Part shown: positions 43,114 through 49,715 of the stretch, piece by piece | Position numbering within the stretch: the first letter of the stretch is position 1 | Layout of the letters: each line of letters starts with the position of its first letter | Position numbers and translations under genes: made by a program | Notes under the pieces: generated by a model | What the model was told of the DNA's origin: nothing | Database searches by the model: none | What the model saw: only the letters and a program-made list of their open reading frames with translations | Assembly: GCF_001429185.1 (NCBI RefSeq) | Contig: NZ_LMIW01000011.1 | Location: forward strand, 1 to 64,000 | Direction of reading: 5' to 3' | Length of the DNA: 64,000 nt | Source: Terrabacter sp. Root85 | GTDB taxonomy: Bacteria; Actinomycetota; Actinomycetes; Actinomycetales; Dermatophilaceae

Positions 43114-44709
43114 TCAGACCCAGCTGGGGAACCACATCCGAGCCTGCCACTCCGACAACGGGATGACGTCGGCGACGTAGATCGGGTGGAAGAACGCGAA
43201 GAGGCCGATGGTGACGAGCACGAACGCACCCACGAGCCCGTAGCCGACACGGCGGCGTGTCAGGGAGGCGTCGCGGCCGCCGACGACGAGCCCGAGGACG
43301 TAGACGCAGGCGAGCACGGCGTAGGGGACGAACGCGACCTCGTAGAAGGAGTAGATCGTCCGGTCACCGAGGAAGAACCACGGCAGGTAGCCGGCGAAGA
43401 GGGCGCAGAGGATCGCGCCGGCGCGCCAGTCGCGGTGCAGCGCCCACATGAAGAGCAGGACGAAGATCGCGAGCGTCGCGCCCCACCAGATCGAGACGGT
43501 GCCGATCGAGGTGATCGCCTTGCTGCACTGGTCGACGATGCAGCCGTCGGCGCCCTTCTTCGGGCCCTCGTAGAAGAACGAGGTGGGCCGCCCCTGGATG
43601 AGCCAGGACCACGGGTTGGTCTGGTACGGGTGCGAGCTCGTGATCGCCTGCGTCGAGGCGTACATCTGCTGGTGGTAGGCCCAGAGGGAGCGCCACCAGT
43701 CGGGCAGCCAGCCGTAGTCGGTGTCGGGGTTGTTCTGCGCCCACGTGCGGAACGAGCCGCCCTTGGTGAGGATCCAGCCGGTCCAGCTCGCGACGTACGT
43801 GACGACGGCGGCGACGACGAGCTGCACGAACGCGTACGGCCCGTCCTTGACGATGCCGCCGGCCGACCAGCCGCGCACGCCGGCGGCCCGGCGGGCCCCG
43901 ACGTCCCAGAGCACGGTGAGCACCCCGAAGAAGACGAGGAAGTAGAGGCCCGACCACTTCACGCCGGCCGAGAGCCCGAGCATGATGCCGGCGACCCACC
44001 GCCACGGACGCCAGCCGAGCCACGGCCCCATCCACGAGGTCGCGGCCCGGGCGCGGTCACCGACCGTGCGGGCCAGCACCTCCCGCGCCATGTCGCGGTC
44101 GATGAGCAGCGCGCCGAAAGCTGCGAGCCCGAAGAACATGACGAAGATGTCGAGCAGGCCGGTGCGCGAGTGGACGAAGTGATGGCCCTCGAAGGCGAGG
44201 AGCGCGGCCGCGACGGTGCCGAGGAGGTCGGAGCGGAAGAGCCGACGAGCGATGCGACCGAGCATGAAGATCGAGATCGTGCCGGCGAGCGCGACGGCGA
44301 AGCGCCAGCCGAAGGAGTTGAGGATGCCGAACGGCGCCTCGCCCCAGCCGATGAGCCACTTGCCGACGGGTGGGTGGACGACGAAGTCGCCCTCGGTGCC
44401 GTAGACCATCGGGTCGTTGGCGGTGAAGTGCTGGTCGACCTGTTTGGCCTCCTGCAGCACGTCGTCGTTCTTCATCTCGAACCAGTACAGGACCATCGAC
44501 CAGCCCTGCTTGACGTAGTACGTCTCGTCGAAGATCAGCTGGTGCGGGGCGCCGATGTGCCAGAAGCGCATGAAGCCACCGACGAGCATGAAGAAGAGCG
44601 GCCCGGCCCAGCCGAGCCACGCGATGCGTCCGGCGGTGCGGCGGGTCAGCCGGTAGTCGTCGGCCGGGTCCCCGAGCAGGCGAGCGCGCACCTGTCTGGC
44701 CGAGTTCAT
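43114..44709 (-). CDS. pmt: Protein O-mannosyltransferase
   Basis: A 531-residue integral membrane glycosyltransferase of the GT39 family that transfers mannose from polyprenyl-phosphate-mannose to Ser/Thr of exported proteins. About 11 membrane segments are seen. The catalytic DE is in LIFDETYYVKQGW in the first external loop; ENYD-type features follow in DEGDFVVHPPVGKWLIGWGE. The C-terminal FHPIYVADVIPLSEWQARMWF is the PMT_4TMC end. ATG at 44709 is chosen over 44718 because TACGAT (minus strand, 44717-44722) lies 7 nt upstream. In many actinobacteria pmt is divergent from rsmI; here rsmI is 8 kb away. Confidence 0.94.
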   Translation of the reverse strand: MNSARQVRARLLGDPADDYRLTRRTAGRIAWLGWAGPLFFMLVGGFMRFWHIGAPHQLIFDETYYVKQGWSMVLYWFEMKNDDVLQEAKQVDQHFTANDPMVYGTEGDFVVHPPVGKWLIGWGEAPFGILNSFGWRFAVALAGTISIFMLGRIARRLFRSDLLGTVAAALLAFEGHHFVHSRTGLLDIFVMFFGLAAFGALLIDRDMAREVLARTVGDRARAATSWMGPWLGWRPWRWVAGIMLGLSAGVKWSGLYFLVFFGVLTVLWDVGARRAAGVRGWSAGGIVKDGPYAFVQLVVAAVVTYVASWTGWILTKGGSFRTWAQNNPDTDYGWLPDWWRSLWAYHQQMYASTQAITSSHPYQTNPWSWLIQGRPTSFFYEGPKKGADGCIVDQCSKAITSIGTVSIWWGATLAIFVLLFMWALHRDWRAGAILCALFAGYLPWFFLGDRTIYSFYEVAFVPYAVLACVYVLGLVVGGRDASLTRRRVGYGLVGAFVLVTIGLFAFFHPIYVADVIPLSEWQARMWFPSWV

Positions 44710-44716
44710 GGGCGAC

Positions 44717-44722
44717 ATCGTA
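44717..44722 (-). promoter_or_regulatory. -10 element, leaderless start of pmt
   Basis: TACGAT on the minus strand, 7 nt before the ATG at 44709. Confidence 0.45.
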
Positions 44723-44776
44723 TGCAGTGGGGCTGGGTGGGCCGCGCGGCGCTCCGACGGCGGCCGGCGGGGGCGG

Positions 44777-45652
44777 TCAGATCGAGACCCCGCGCGACCG
44801 CAGCACGGAGTAGCCGACGAAGGCCACGGTGTCGAGCACGGCATGGCACACGACGAGCGGCATGACGCGCCGGGTGCGCACGAAGACGAGGCCGAGGACG
44901 AGCCCCATGACGATGTTGCCGGCGAAGCCGCCGAAGCCCTGGTAGAGGTGGTAGCTGCCACGGATCAGCGCCGAGAGCCCGATGACGAGCGGCCACGACC
45001 ATCCGGTCTGGCGCCACCGCGTGAAGAGGTAGCCGACCATGATGACCTCCTCGAGGAGGGCGTTCTCGACGGCCGCGAGGACGAGCACGGGAGCCGACCA
45101 CCACACCGCCTCGAGGTTGGCGGCCGAGACCTGGGTGTTGATGCCGATCGCCTTGGCGAGGAAGTAGAAGCCGAGCCCCGGGATGCCGATGACGGCGGCG
45201 AGCCCGAGCCCGCGGAGGAGGTCACGGCCGGGCTCGCGGCGGTCGAGGCCGACGAAGTGGCCGGCGCGCACGTCGACGGCCGGCCTCCGGACGTGGTTGA
45301 GCAGGTATAGCGCCAGGGCGACGGCGACGAGGGGCAGGACGATGCCGGCGAGCTGGTAGGCGAGGTCGAGCCACGGACGTCCCGGCGTGGCCGACTGGTT
45401 CATCGCCGTCGTCTGCTGTGACAGCGGGACCGGGCGGGTCAGCTTCTCGATGATGCTGAGGACGGCGTAGACGGCCGATGACCCGAGGCTGACCCCGAGC
45501 ACGAGGACCGTCTCCCAGCGGAGACCGCGCCGCTCGGCCGGGTCGGTGACGGGGGCCGGGTCCCGTGGCGACGGCCGGGACAGGAACCGCGGGAGGGCGC
45601 TGCCGCCGTGGGCGGGGGCCTCGGTCGGTGCCGCACCGGCGTCGCTCGACAT
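44777..45652 (-). CDS. CPBP family intramembrane metalloprotease
   Basis: A 291-residue membrane protein of the CPBP (Rce1/Abi) family with about seven membrane segments. Metal-site motifs: EE in NALLEEVIMVGYLFTRWRQT, H in GSYHLYQGFGG and H in VVCHAVLD. The Arg of the usual EExxxR is a Val-Gly here, so proteolytic activity is less sure. The first 50 residues are cytosolic and disordered (PSPRDPAPVTDPAERRG). Family members cleave prenylated or membrane peptides and give bacteriocin immunity. Leaderless: TACAGT lies 6 nt upstream. Confidence 0.83.
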   Translation of the reverse strand: MSSDAGAAPTEAPAHGGSALPRFLSRPSPRDPAPVTDPAERRGLRWETVLVLGVSLGSSAVYAVLSIIEKLTRPVPLSQQTTAMNQSATPGRPWLDLAYQLAGIVLPLVAVALALYLLNHVRRPAVDVRAGHFVGLDRREPGRDLLRGLGLAAVIGIPGLGFYFLAKAIGINTQVSAANLEAVWWSAPVLVLAAVENALLEEVIMVGYLFTRWRQTGWSWPLVIGLSALIRGSYHLYQGFGGFAGNIVMGLVLGLVFVRTRRVMPLVVCHAVLDTVAFVGYSVLRSRGVSI

Positions 45653-45658
45653 GGCGTC

Positions 45659-45710
45659 ACTGTAGTCGCGCGGTGGACTCGGCCCACGGGAGCGCCGACC
45701 GCCGTAGGGT
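45659..45710. promoter_or_regulatory. Divergent leaderless promoters, CPBP protease / dienelactone hydrolase
   Basis: In a 64-bp gap, TACAGT (minus strand, 45659-45664) precedes the CPBP ATG (45652) by 6 nt. TAGGGT (plus strand, 45705-45710) precedes the hydrolase ATG (45717) by 6 nt. Confidence 0.5.
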
Positions 45711-45716
45711 CCTTGC

Positions 45717-46454
45717 ATGTCGTTGCTGGCGGGCTGGGCAGGCGGGGAGTTCACCGCGGACGGCTTCGCCTACCCCGTCTACGAACGTGGCGAGGGGCCC
45801 GGGATCGTCGTCGTGCACGAGAGCCCGGGCCTGACCCCGGAGGTCATCGAGCTGGGTGACGAGCTCGTCGAGGACGGCTTCACCGTGACGATGCCGCACC
45901 TGTTCGGCTCGTCGCACGCGCCACCGCACACGTGGGAGGCCCTGCGAGTCGTGCCGCGGCTCTGCGTCACCCGCGAGTTCACGATGTTCGCGACGGGTCG
46001 CACGGCACCGCTTGCCGGGTGGCTGCGTGCCCTGGCGCGGGACCTGCACCTCCGCGCGGGCGGCCCGGGAGTGGGGGCGATCGGCATGTGCGTGACCGGT
46101 GGTTTCGCGCTCGCGATGATGGTCGACCCCGTCGTGGTGGCGCCCGTCGTCGCCCAGCCGGCGACACCGCTGCCGCTCGGACGGCGGCGGGCCGCAGACA
46201 TCAACCTGGCGGCTGCGGACCTCGAGGTGGTGCGACGCCGCGTCGCGCAGGGGTGTCCGGTGCTCGGTGTCCGCTACCGCGGGGACTGGGCCACGGGGAC
46301 GCGGTTCGAGACGCTGCGTCGTGAGCTCGGCGACGGCTTCATCGCGGTCGAGCTCGACGGCCACGACCATGCGACGCTCACGGACCACAAGCACCCGGAG
46401 GCCGTCGCGGCTGTCCGCGACTTCTTCCGAGAGCGCCTTCGTGCGCCGGGCTGA
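45717..46454 (+). CDS. Dienelactone hydrolase family protein
   Basis: A 245-residue alpha/beta hydrolase of dienelactone-hydrolase type. The nucleophile is Cys rather than Ser: C125 in AIGMCVTGGFALAMM, as in true dienelactone hydrolases. The acid is in VRYRGDWATG and the His in VELDGHDHATLTDHKHP. VVHESPGLTPEVIELGDEL near residue 30 forms the oxyanion side. It hydrolyses lactones or esters; no aromatic-degradation genes are adjacent, so the pathway is unknown. Confidence 0.88.
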   Translation: MSLLAGWAGGEFTADGFAYPVYERGEGPGIVVVHESPGLTPEVIELGDELVEDGFTVTMPHLFGSSHAPPHTWEALRVVPRLCVTREFTMFATGRTAPLAGWLRALARDLHLRAGGPGVGAIGMCVTGGFALAMMVDPVVVAPVVAQPATPLPLGRRRAADINLAAADLEVVRRRVAQGCPVLGVRYRGDWATGTRFETLRRELGDGFIAVELDGHDHATLTDHKHPEAVAAVRDFFRERLRAPG

Positions 46455-46500
46455 GCTCATTCGGGGCGAAACTCCTTGGCGCACAGGGTAGGCAGCGGCA

Positions 46501-46506
46501 TACCGT
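46501..46506 (+). promoter_or_regulatory. -10 element, leaderless start of the YqeY-like gene
   Basis: TACCGT is followed by 6 nt and the ATG at 46513; it overlaps a GGCATAC motif. Confidence 0.45.
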
Positions 46507-46512
46507 CTCGGC

Positions 46513-46893
46513 ATGTCATCGGCACTCCGCACCGTCCTGCGCTCCCGTCTGACGACGGCCATGCGCGAGCGCGACCGGGCAGCCGCCAGCGTGCTGCGCA
46601 CCGCCGTGGCCGCGATCGAGAACGCCGAGGCCGTGCCCGTCGACGACGGCCACACCGTCGCGACGTCGGCCGACGTGGCCGGTGCGGCTGTCGGGCTCGG
46701 GGTGACGGAGGCCGAGCGTCGTCGGCTCGACGACGCCACCGAGCGCTCGCTCGTGGTCGCCGAGGTGCGGTCGCTCGTCGAGGCGGAGGCCGCGTACGCC
46801 GCCGCCGGGGACCGCGAGCGGGCCCGGGACGCGGCGGCGGGGGTGGCTCTCCTGCGGGCCGTTCTCGACGAGTCGGCCGGGGCCGGCGACTGA
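46513..46893 (+). CDS. GatB/YqeY-domain protein
   Basis: A 126-residue protein of the YqeY family (the tail domain of GatB). It starts LRTVLRSRLTTAMRERDRAA then ASVLRTAVAAIENAEAV. Its helices RRLDDATERSLVVAEVRSLV and AEAAYAAAGDRERARDAAAG fit the two-bundle fold. YqeY proteins are linked to tRNA-dependent amidation by similarity only; a direct role is unproven. Leaderless start. Directly downstream lies a probable structured RNA on the same strand. Confidence 0.85.
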   Translation: MSSALRTVLRSRLTTAMRERDRAAASVLRTAVAAIENAEAVPVDDGHTVATSADVAGAAVGLGVTEAERRRLDDATERSLVVAEVRSLVEAEAAYAAAGDRERARDAAAGVALLRAVLDESAGAGD

Positions 46894-47020
46894 GCCCCCG
46901 CCGTCCACAGGGGTGGTGCACAAGCTGTGCACCGACGCGTACAACCGGTGGAGAAACGGGGCCTTCCTGTGGACGACACGCCGCCCGCCTGTGGACCGCC
47001 GAAATGTTTCGCGAAAGCCC
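46894..47020. other. Intergenic stretch upstream of the candidate RNA
   Basis: No gene is seen. The stretch holds GTGCAC-5 nt-GTGCAC (inverted, near 46916-46932), CTGTGGAC twice (46967 and 46989 areas) and the palindrome TTTCGCGAAA (47007-47016), 5 nt before the -35. These may be regulator sites for the downstream promoter. Confidence 0.4.
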
Positions 47021-47049
47021 TTGCGGACCCCGTCGCTGCGGGATAGAAA
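47021..47049 (+). promoter_or_regulatory. Promoter of the candidate ncRNA
   Basis: TTGCGG (47021-47026), exactly 17 nt, then TAGAAA (47044-47049). This is the best housekeeping-type promoter seen in the window. No plus-strand gene follows it. Confidence 0.5.
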
Positions 47050-47055
47050 TCTCTC

Positions 47056-47245
47056 ACGCCCTCCCCTCGGGGAGAGCGGGACGACTCGGAGACGAGGGTC
47101 CACACGGTGGGGCAACCCACTGCGGCAGCCGGGTGACGAGGCGGCCGGGACCGGAGACGACGAGAAGTCGATCGGGAGCGTCATCATCGACCGATCAACC
47201 AGAAGGGCCCTTGAGACTCATACTCCCAAGGGCCCTTCGCCTTTG
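47056..47245 (+). ncRNA. Candidate structured non-coding RNA, unrecognised family
   Basis: About 190 nt between a good promoter and a terminator, without a coding frame of note. Hairpins seen: CTCCC-CTCG-GGGAG (47061-47074); CTCG-GAGA-CGAG (47085-47096), extended by GGAC/GTCC; CGGTGGG-GCAA-CCCACTG (47105-47122) with a GNRA loop; CGAC-GAGAA-GTCG (47158-47170); and GATCGG/CCGATC (47170-47196), which overlaps the previous one by a base. It ends with the 47202-47238 stem. Two GNRA tetraloops and repeated stems speak for real RNA structure. It does not look like tmRNA, RNase P or SRP RNA. A 6S-like or Ms1-like RNA is one guess only. Confidence 0.45.
47202..47238 (+). terminator. Hairpin terminator of the candidate ncRNA
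   Basis: GAAGGGCCCTTG (47202-47213), a 13-nt loop, CAAGGGCCCTTC (47227-47238): a perfect 12-bp stem followed by GCCTTTGT. It could also end the minus-strand DinB gene. Confidence 0.7.
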
Positions 47246-47278
47246 TGCTGCAAGCGTTGTGCTGCAACGGAACTCGCG

Positions 47279-47887
47279 TCAGGCGCTGCTCCGCTCGGCC
47301 GGCCTCCACGGTGTGAGCCACGGCGTCTCGGGCCAGCCCTCCCGGGCGGCCACGAGCTCGTACGTCGTCGCGCCGTCGATCGACTCGCGGACGATGTCTG
47401 CGTGCCCGGCGTGCCGGGCGAGCTCCTCGACGAGGTGCATCGCGACCCAACGCACCGACCACGCGTCGACGTCCTGGGGGAACCACGGGGCGTCGCGCGG
47501 CACCGGCACGGCGGCTCCGAGGTCGGCCCGGCGGAGCACCTCGCGGGTCGTGTCGCCCTGGGCGGCGAGCGCGGCCAGGAGCGACTCGAGTGAGTCACCG
47601 TCGGTGACGCGGAAGTCGTCGCCCCAGGCGGTGGCCTGCTCCTCGAGGGACCGGTCCGGCGGGGCCGGCGCCTCGGGCGCCGCAGCCATGCGCTCGGTCC
47701 AGCCGCGCTCGCACGTGGTGACGTGCTTGACGAGGCCGCCGATGCTGAGGGTGCCGGCGGTCGGTGCGAGTCGGATCTGCTCCTCGGTCAGGCCGAAGGC
47801 GACGGTGGCGAAGGCGTCGCGCTGCTGGTCGAGGTAGGCGATGAGACTCTCGCGCTCGTCGGCGACGGGTGGGACGTGGGCTGCCAT
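47279..47887 (-). CDS. DinB family protein
   Basis: A 202-residue four-helix-bundle protein of the DinB/DUF664 type. Seen: ERESLIAYLDQQRDAFATVA, TLSIGGLVKHVTTCERGWTE (metal His in KHV) and RWVAMHLVEELARHAGHADI with H in MHLVEELARHAGH. The three His fit the metal site of mycothiol- or bacillithiol-dependent enzymes. AGAAGGAC precedes the ATG. A second DinB gene lies 14 nt upstream, so they form a pair. Confidence 0.87.
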   Translation of the reverse strand: MAAHVPPVADERESLIAYLDQQRDAFATVAFGLTEEQIRLAPTAGTLSIGGLVKHVTTCERGWTERMAAAPEAPAPPDRSLEEQATAWGDDFRVTDGDSLESLLAALAAQGDTTREVLRRADLGAAVPVPRDAPWFPQDVDAWSVRWVAMHLVEELARHAGHADIVRESIDGATTYELVAAREGWPETPWLTPWRPAERSSA

Positions 47888-47901
47888 GTCTGGTCCTTCT
47901 C

Positions 47902-48477
47902 TCAGTCGTTGCGGTGGGCGTAGAGGTCACGGAGCAGCGCGATCTCTGCGCCGTGGTGGATGAGCTCACGGTTGATGTGGAGGACGAGCTCGACGCGCGG
48001 GTGCTCGGCCCAGGGGCCCTCGCTCGGTCCGCACGGCTCGGCGAGCGCGGCCTCGTCCCAGCCCCGGGCGCCTGCGGTCCAGGCGGCGAAGGCCGCGTCG
48101 ACCTGGGCCAGGGCCTCGTCGGCGGTGCCGGCGTAGTCGAAGGTGAGGTAGTCGACCTCGGGGCCGCCGAAATGGCTGTGCACCCGGGCGCCGAGGACGC
48201 CGACGACGATGTGCGCGAGCCGCCAGGCGATGGTCGTGACGGGTGCGGGGACGGGCTCGGGGTGGGCGAAGTCGATGGTGAGCGCACCGCTGCCGCCCTG
48301 GATCTCGGTCGTGCCCTGTCCGCGCGGGTGGACGTTCCACGCGCCGGGAGTCGGCTCCCAGAGGTACTCCTCGTCGGTCAGTCCCTCGAGGCGGGGGCGC
48401 AGCTGGTTGGTCCAGTGCCGGGCGGCTTGGTCGACGAGGGCCGAGGTCCAGTCGATGGAGGTCTGTGTCGTGGTCAT
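47902..48477 (-). CDS. DinB family protein
   Basis: A 191-residue DinB-fold protein starting MTTTQTSIDWTSALVDQAAR. Seen: HWTNQLRPRLEGLTDEEYLW, VTTIAWRLAHIVVGVLGARV (metal His) and RVELVLHINRELIHHGAEIA then LLRDLYAHRND, the C-terminal metal site. It is similar in fold but not in detail to the downstream DinB gene. It is divergent from a WYL regulator, with an inverted repeat between, so this pair is probably the regulator's target. Confidence 0.87.
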   Translation of the reverse strand: MTTTQTSIDWTSALVDQAARHWTNQLRPRLEGLTDEEYLWEPTPGAWNVHPRGQGTTEIQGGSGALTIDFAHPEPVPAPVTTIAWRLAHIVVGVLGARVHSHFGGPEVDYLTFDYAGTADEALAQVDAAFAAWTAGARGWDEAALAEPCGPSEGPWAEHPRVELVLHINRELIHHGAEIALLRDLYAHRND

Positions 48478-48500
48478 GGCTCGACCCTCCCAGCCATATA

Positions 48501-48515
48501 GGACAGTTCCTGTCC
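48501..48515. promoter_or_regulatory. Inverted repeat between DinB pair and WYL regulator
   Basis: GGACAG-TTC-CTGTCC, perfect 6-bp arms, in the 61-bp divergent gap. It overlaps a likely minus-strand promoter (TATATG) and is a good candidate for the WYL regulator's site. Confidence 0.55.
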
Positions 48516-48538
48516 GCAGAGGCTGTCATGCTCGAGCC

Positions 48539-49522
48539 ATGTCCACGACGTCCGACAGCGGCTCCGGCACGACGGCCCGCGTGCTGCGCCTGCTCGACCT
48601 GCTCCAGAGCCGACCCGTCTGGAGCGGCACCGAGCTCGCCGACCGCCTGGGCGTCACGACCCGGAGCGTGCGCCGCGACGTCGAGCGGCTGCGCGACCTC
48701 GGCTACCCCGTCAACGCCGCCCACGGAGCCGGTGGCGGCTACCAGCTCGGCGCCGGGCGACGCCTGCCACCGCTCCTGCTCGACGACACCGAGGCCGTCG
48801 CCGTCGCCGTCTGCCTCCGGCTCGCGGCCGGTGGCACGGTCGAAGGGCTCGGGGAGGCAGCGGTGCGCACGCTCGCCAAGCTCGACCAGGTGCTGCCGGG
48901 GCGGCTACGCGCGCAGGTCGAGGCCATCCACGAGGCCACCGTGACGCTCGACGGTGGCGCCGCGCCGGTCGATGCGGCGACCCTCCTGCTGCTCGCGCGT
49001 GCCTGCCGCGAGACGGAGCGGGTCACCTTCGCGTATGCCGGCCCGCGCGGTTCGGGGGAACGCCGCGTCGAGCCCTACCGCCTCGTCGCCACCGGACGCC
49101 GCTGGTACCTGCTCGCCTACGACCTCGACCGCGAGGACTGGCGCACCTTCCGGCTCGACCGGATGGCCGATGCCGACACCCGCGGCTGGCGCTTCCGCCC
49201 GCGCGACGACGCGCCCGACGCCGCCGAGCACGTGCAGCGGGCGATCAGCCGCGACGCGTACGACCACGTCGCCCGAGTGCGCATCGAGGCGCCGAAGTCG
49301 TCGGTGGACCAGCAGGTCCCGCCATCGGTCGGCACGGTCACGGCAGACGGCCCCGACCGCTGCATCTTCGAGGCCGGCGGCAACCACCTCGGCGCGATGG
49401 CGATGCACCTGGGTGCCCTGCCGTGGGAGATGACCGTGCTCGACCCGCCGGAGCTGCGCGAGGTCATGCGCGAGCAGGCGGCCCGGATGCTCCGCGCCGT
49501 GGGAGACCCCGCCACCGGCTGA
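48539..49522 (+). CDS. WYL-domain transcriptional regulator
   Basis: A 327-residue regulator of YafY/PafC type. N-terminal HTH_11: VLRLLDLLQSRPVWSGTELA then DRLGVTTRSVRRDVERLRDL (residues about 13-55). A WYL domain follows (RVTFAYAGPRGSGERRVEPY, then VATGRRWYLLAYDLDREDWR TFRLDRM, about 165-220) and a WCX C-terminal extension ends it. WYL domains bind ligands or nucleic acid. Divergent from the DinB genes; TTG- or GTG-free ATG start at 48539. DNA-damage roles of some WYL proteins should not be assumed. Confidence 0.9.
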   Translation: MSTTSDSGSGTTARVLRLLDLLQSRPVWSGTELADRLGVTTRSVRRDVERLRDLGYPVNAAHGAGGGYQLGAGRRLPPLLLDDTEAVAVAVCLRLAAGGTVEGLGEAAVRTLAKLDQVLPGRLRAQVEAIHEATVTLDGGAAPVDAATLLLLARACRETERVTFAYAGPRGSGERRVEPYRLVATGRRWYLLAYDLDREDWRTFRLDRMADADTRGWRFRPRDDAPDAAEHVQRAISRDAYDHVARVRIEAPKSSVDQQVPPSVGTVTADGPDRCIFEAGGNHLGAMAMHLGALPWEMTVLDPPELREVMREQAARMLRAVGDPATG

Positions 49523-49715
49523 CCGGGCCGGTGCGCTCGTCGGGGCCGACGGCATACGCGACCACACGCAGTCGAGTGAGCGCCCCGTCCCACACGAGTG
49601 AGCGCCCCGTCCCACACGACATCCGTGTTGCGCAGACGATCTGAGACCGCCCGCGGAGTTGGGGTTAGGCGCTCACTCGAGTGTGGTCGGGCGCTCACTC
49701 GAGTGTGGTCGGGGG
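49523..49715. repeat. Convergent-gap repeat array 3 (two pairs of 22-bp units in opposite orientation)
   Basis: Between the convergent WYL and ppc genes. Two head-to-tail copies of a 22-bp unit (49573-49594, 49595-49616), beginning CGAGTGAGCGCCCCGTC, face two copies of GCGCTCACTCGAGTG followed by TGGTCGG (49669-49690, 49691-49712). The two pairs are near-inverted, so the 52 nt between could be looped out. The unit is a variant of the CGAGTGGCCCCGTC core in arrays 1 and 2. Confidence 0.85.

Noticed and set aside
42911-43150. 79-codon minus-strand frame after pmt
   Set aside because: No family resemblance, no ribosome-binding site, overlaps the pmt end and an operator-like dyad.
47056-47245. 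tmRNA, RNase P RNA or SRP RNA
   Set aside because: Hallmark sequences of these RNAs (tag frame, P4 core, SRP tip loop) were looked for and not seen.
49573-49712. CRISPR-like look of repeated 22-bp units
   Set aside because: Only two copies in each direction, no spacers between adjacent copies and no cas genes.
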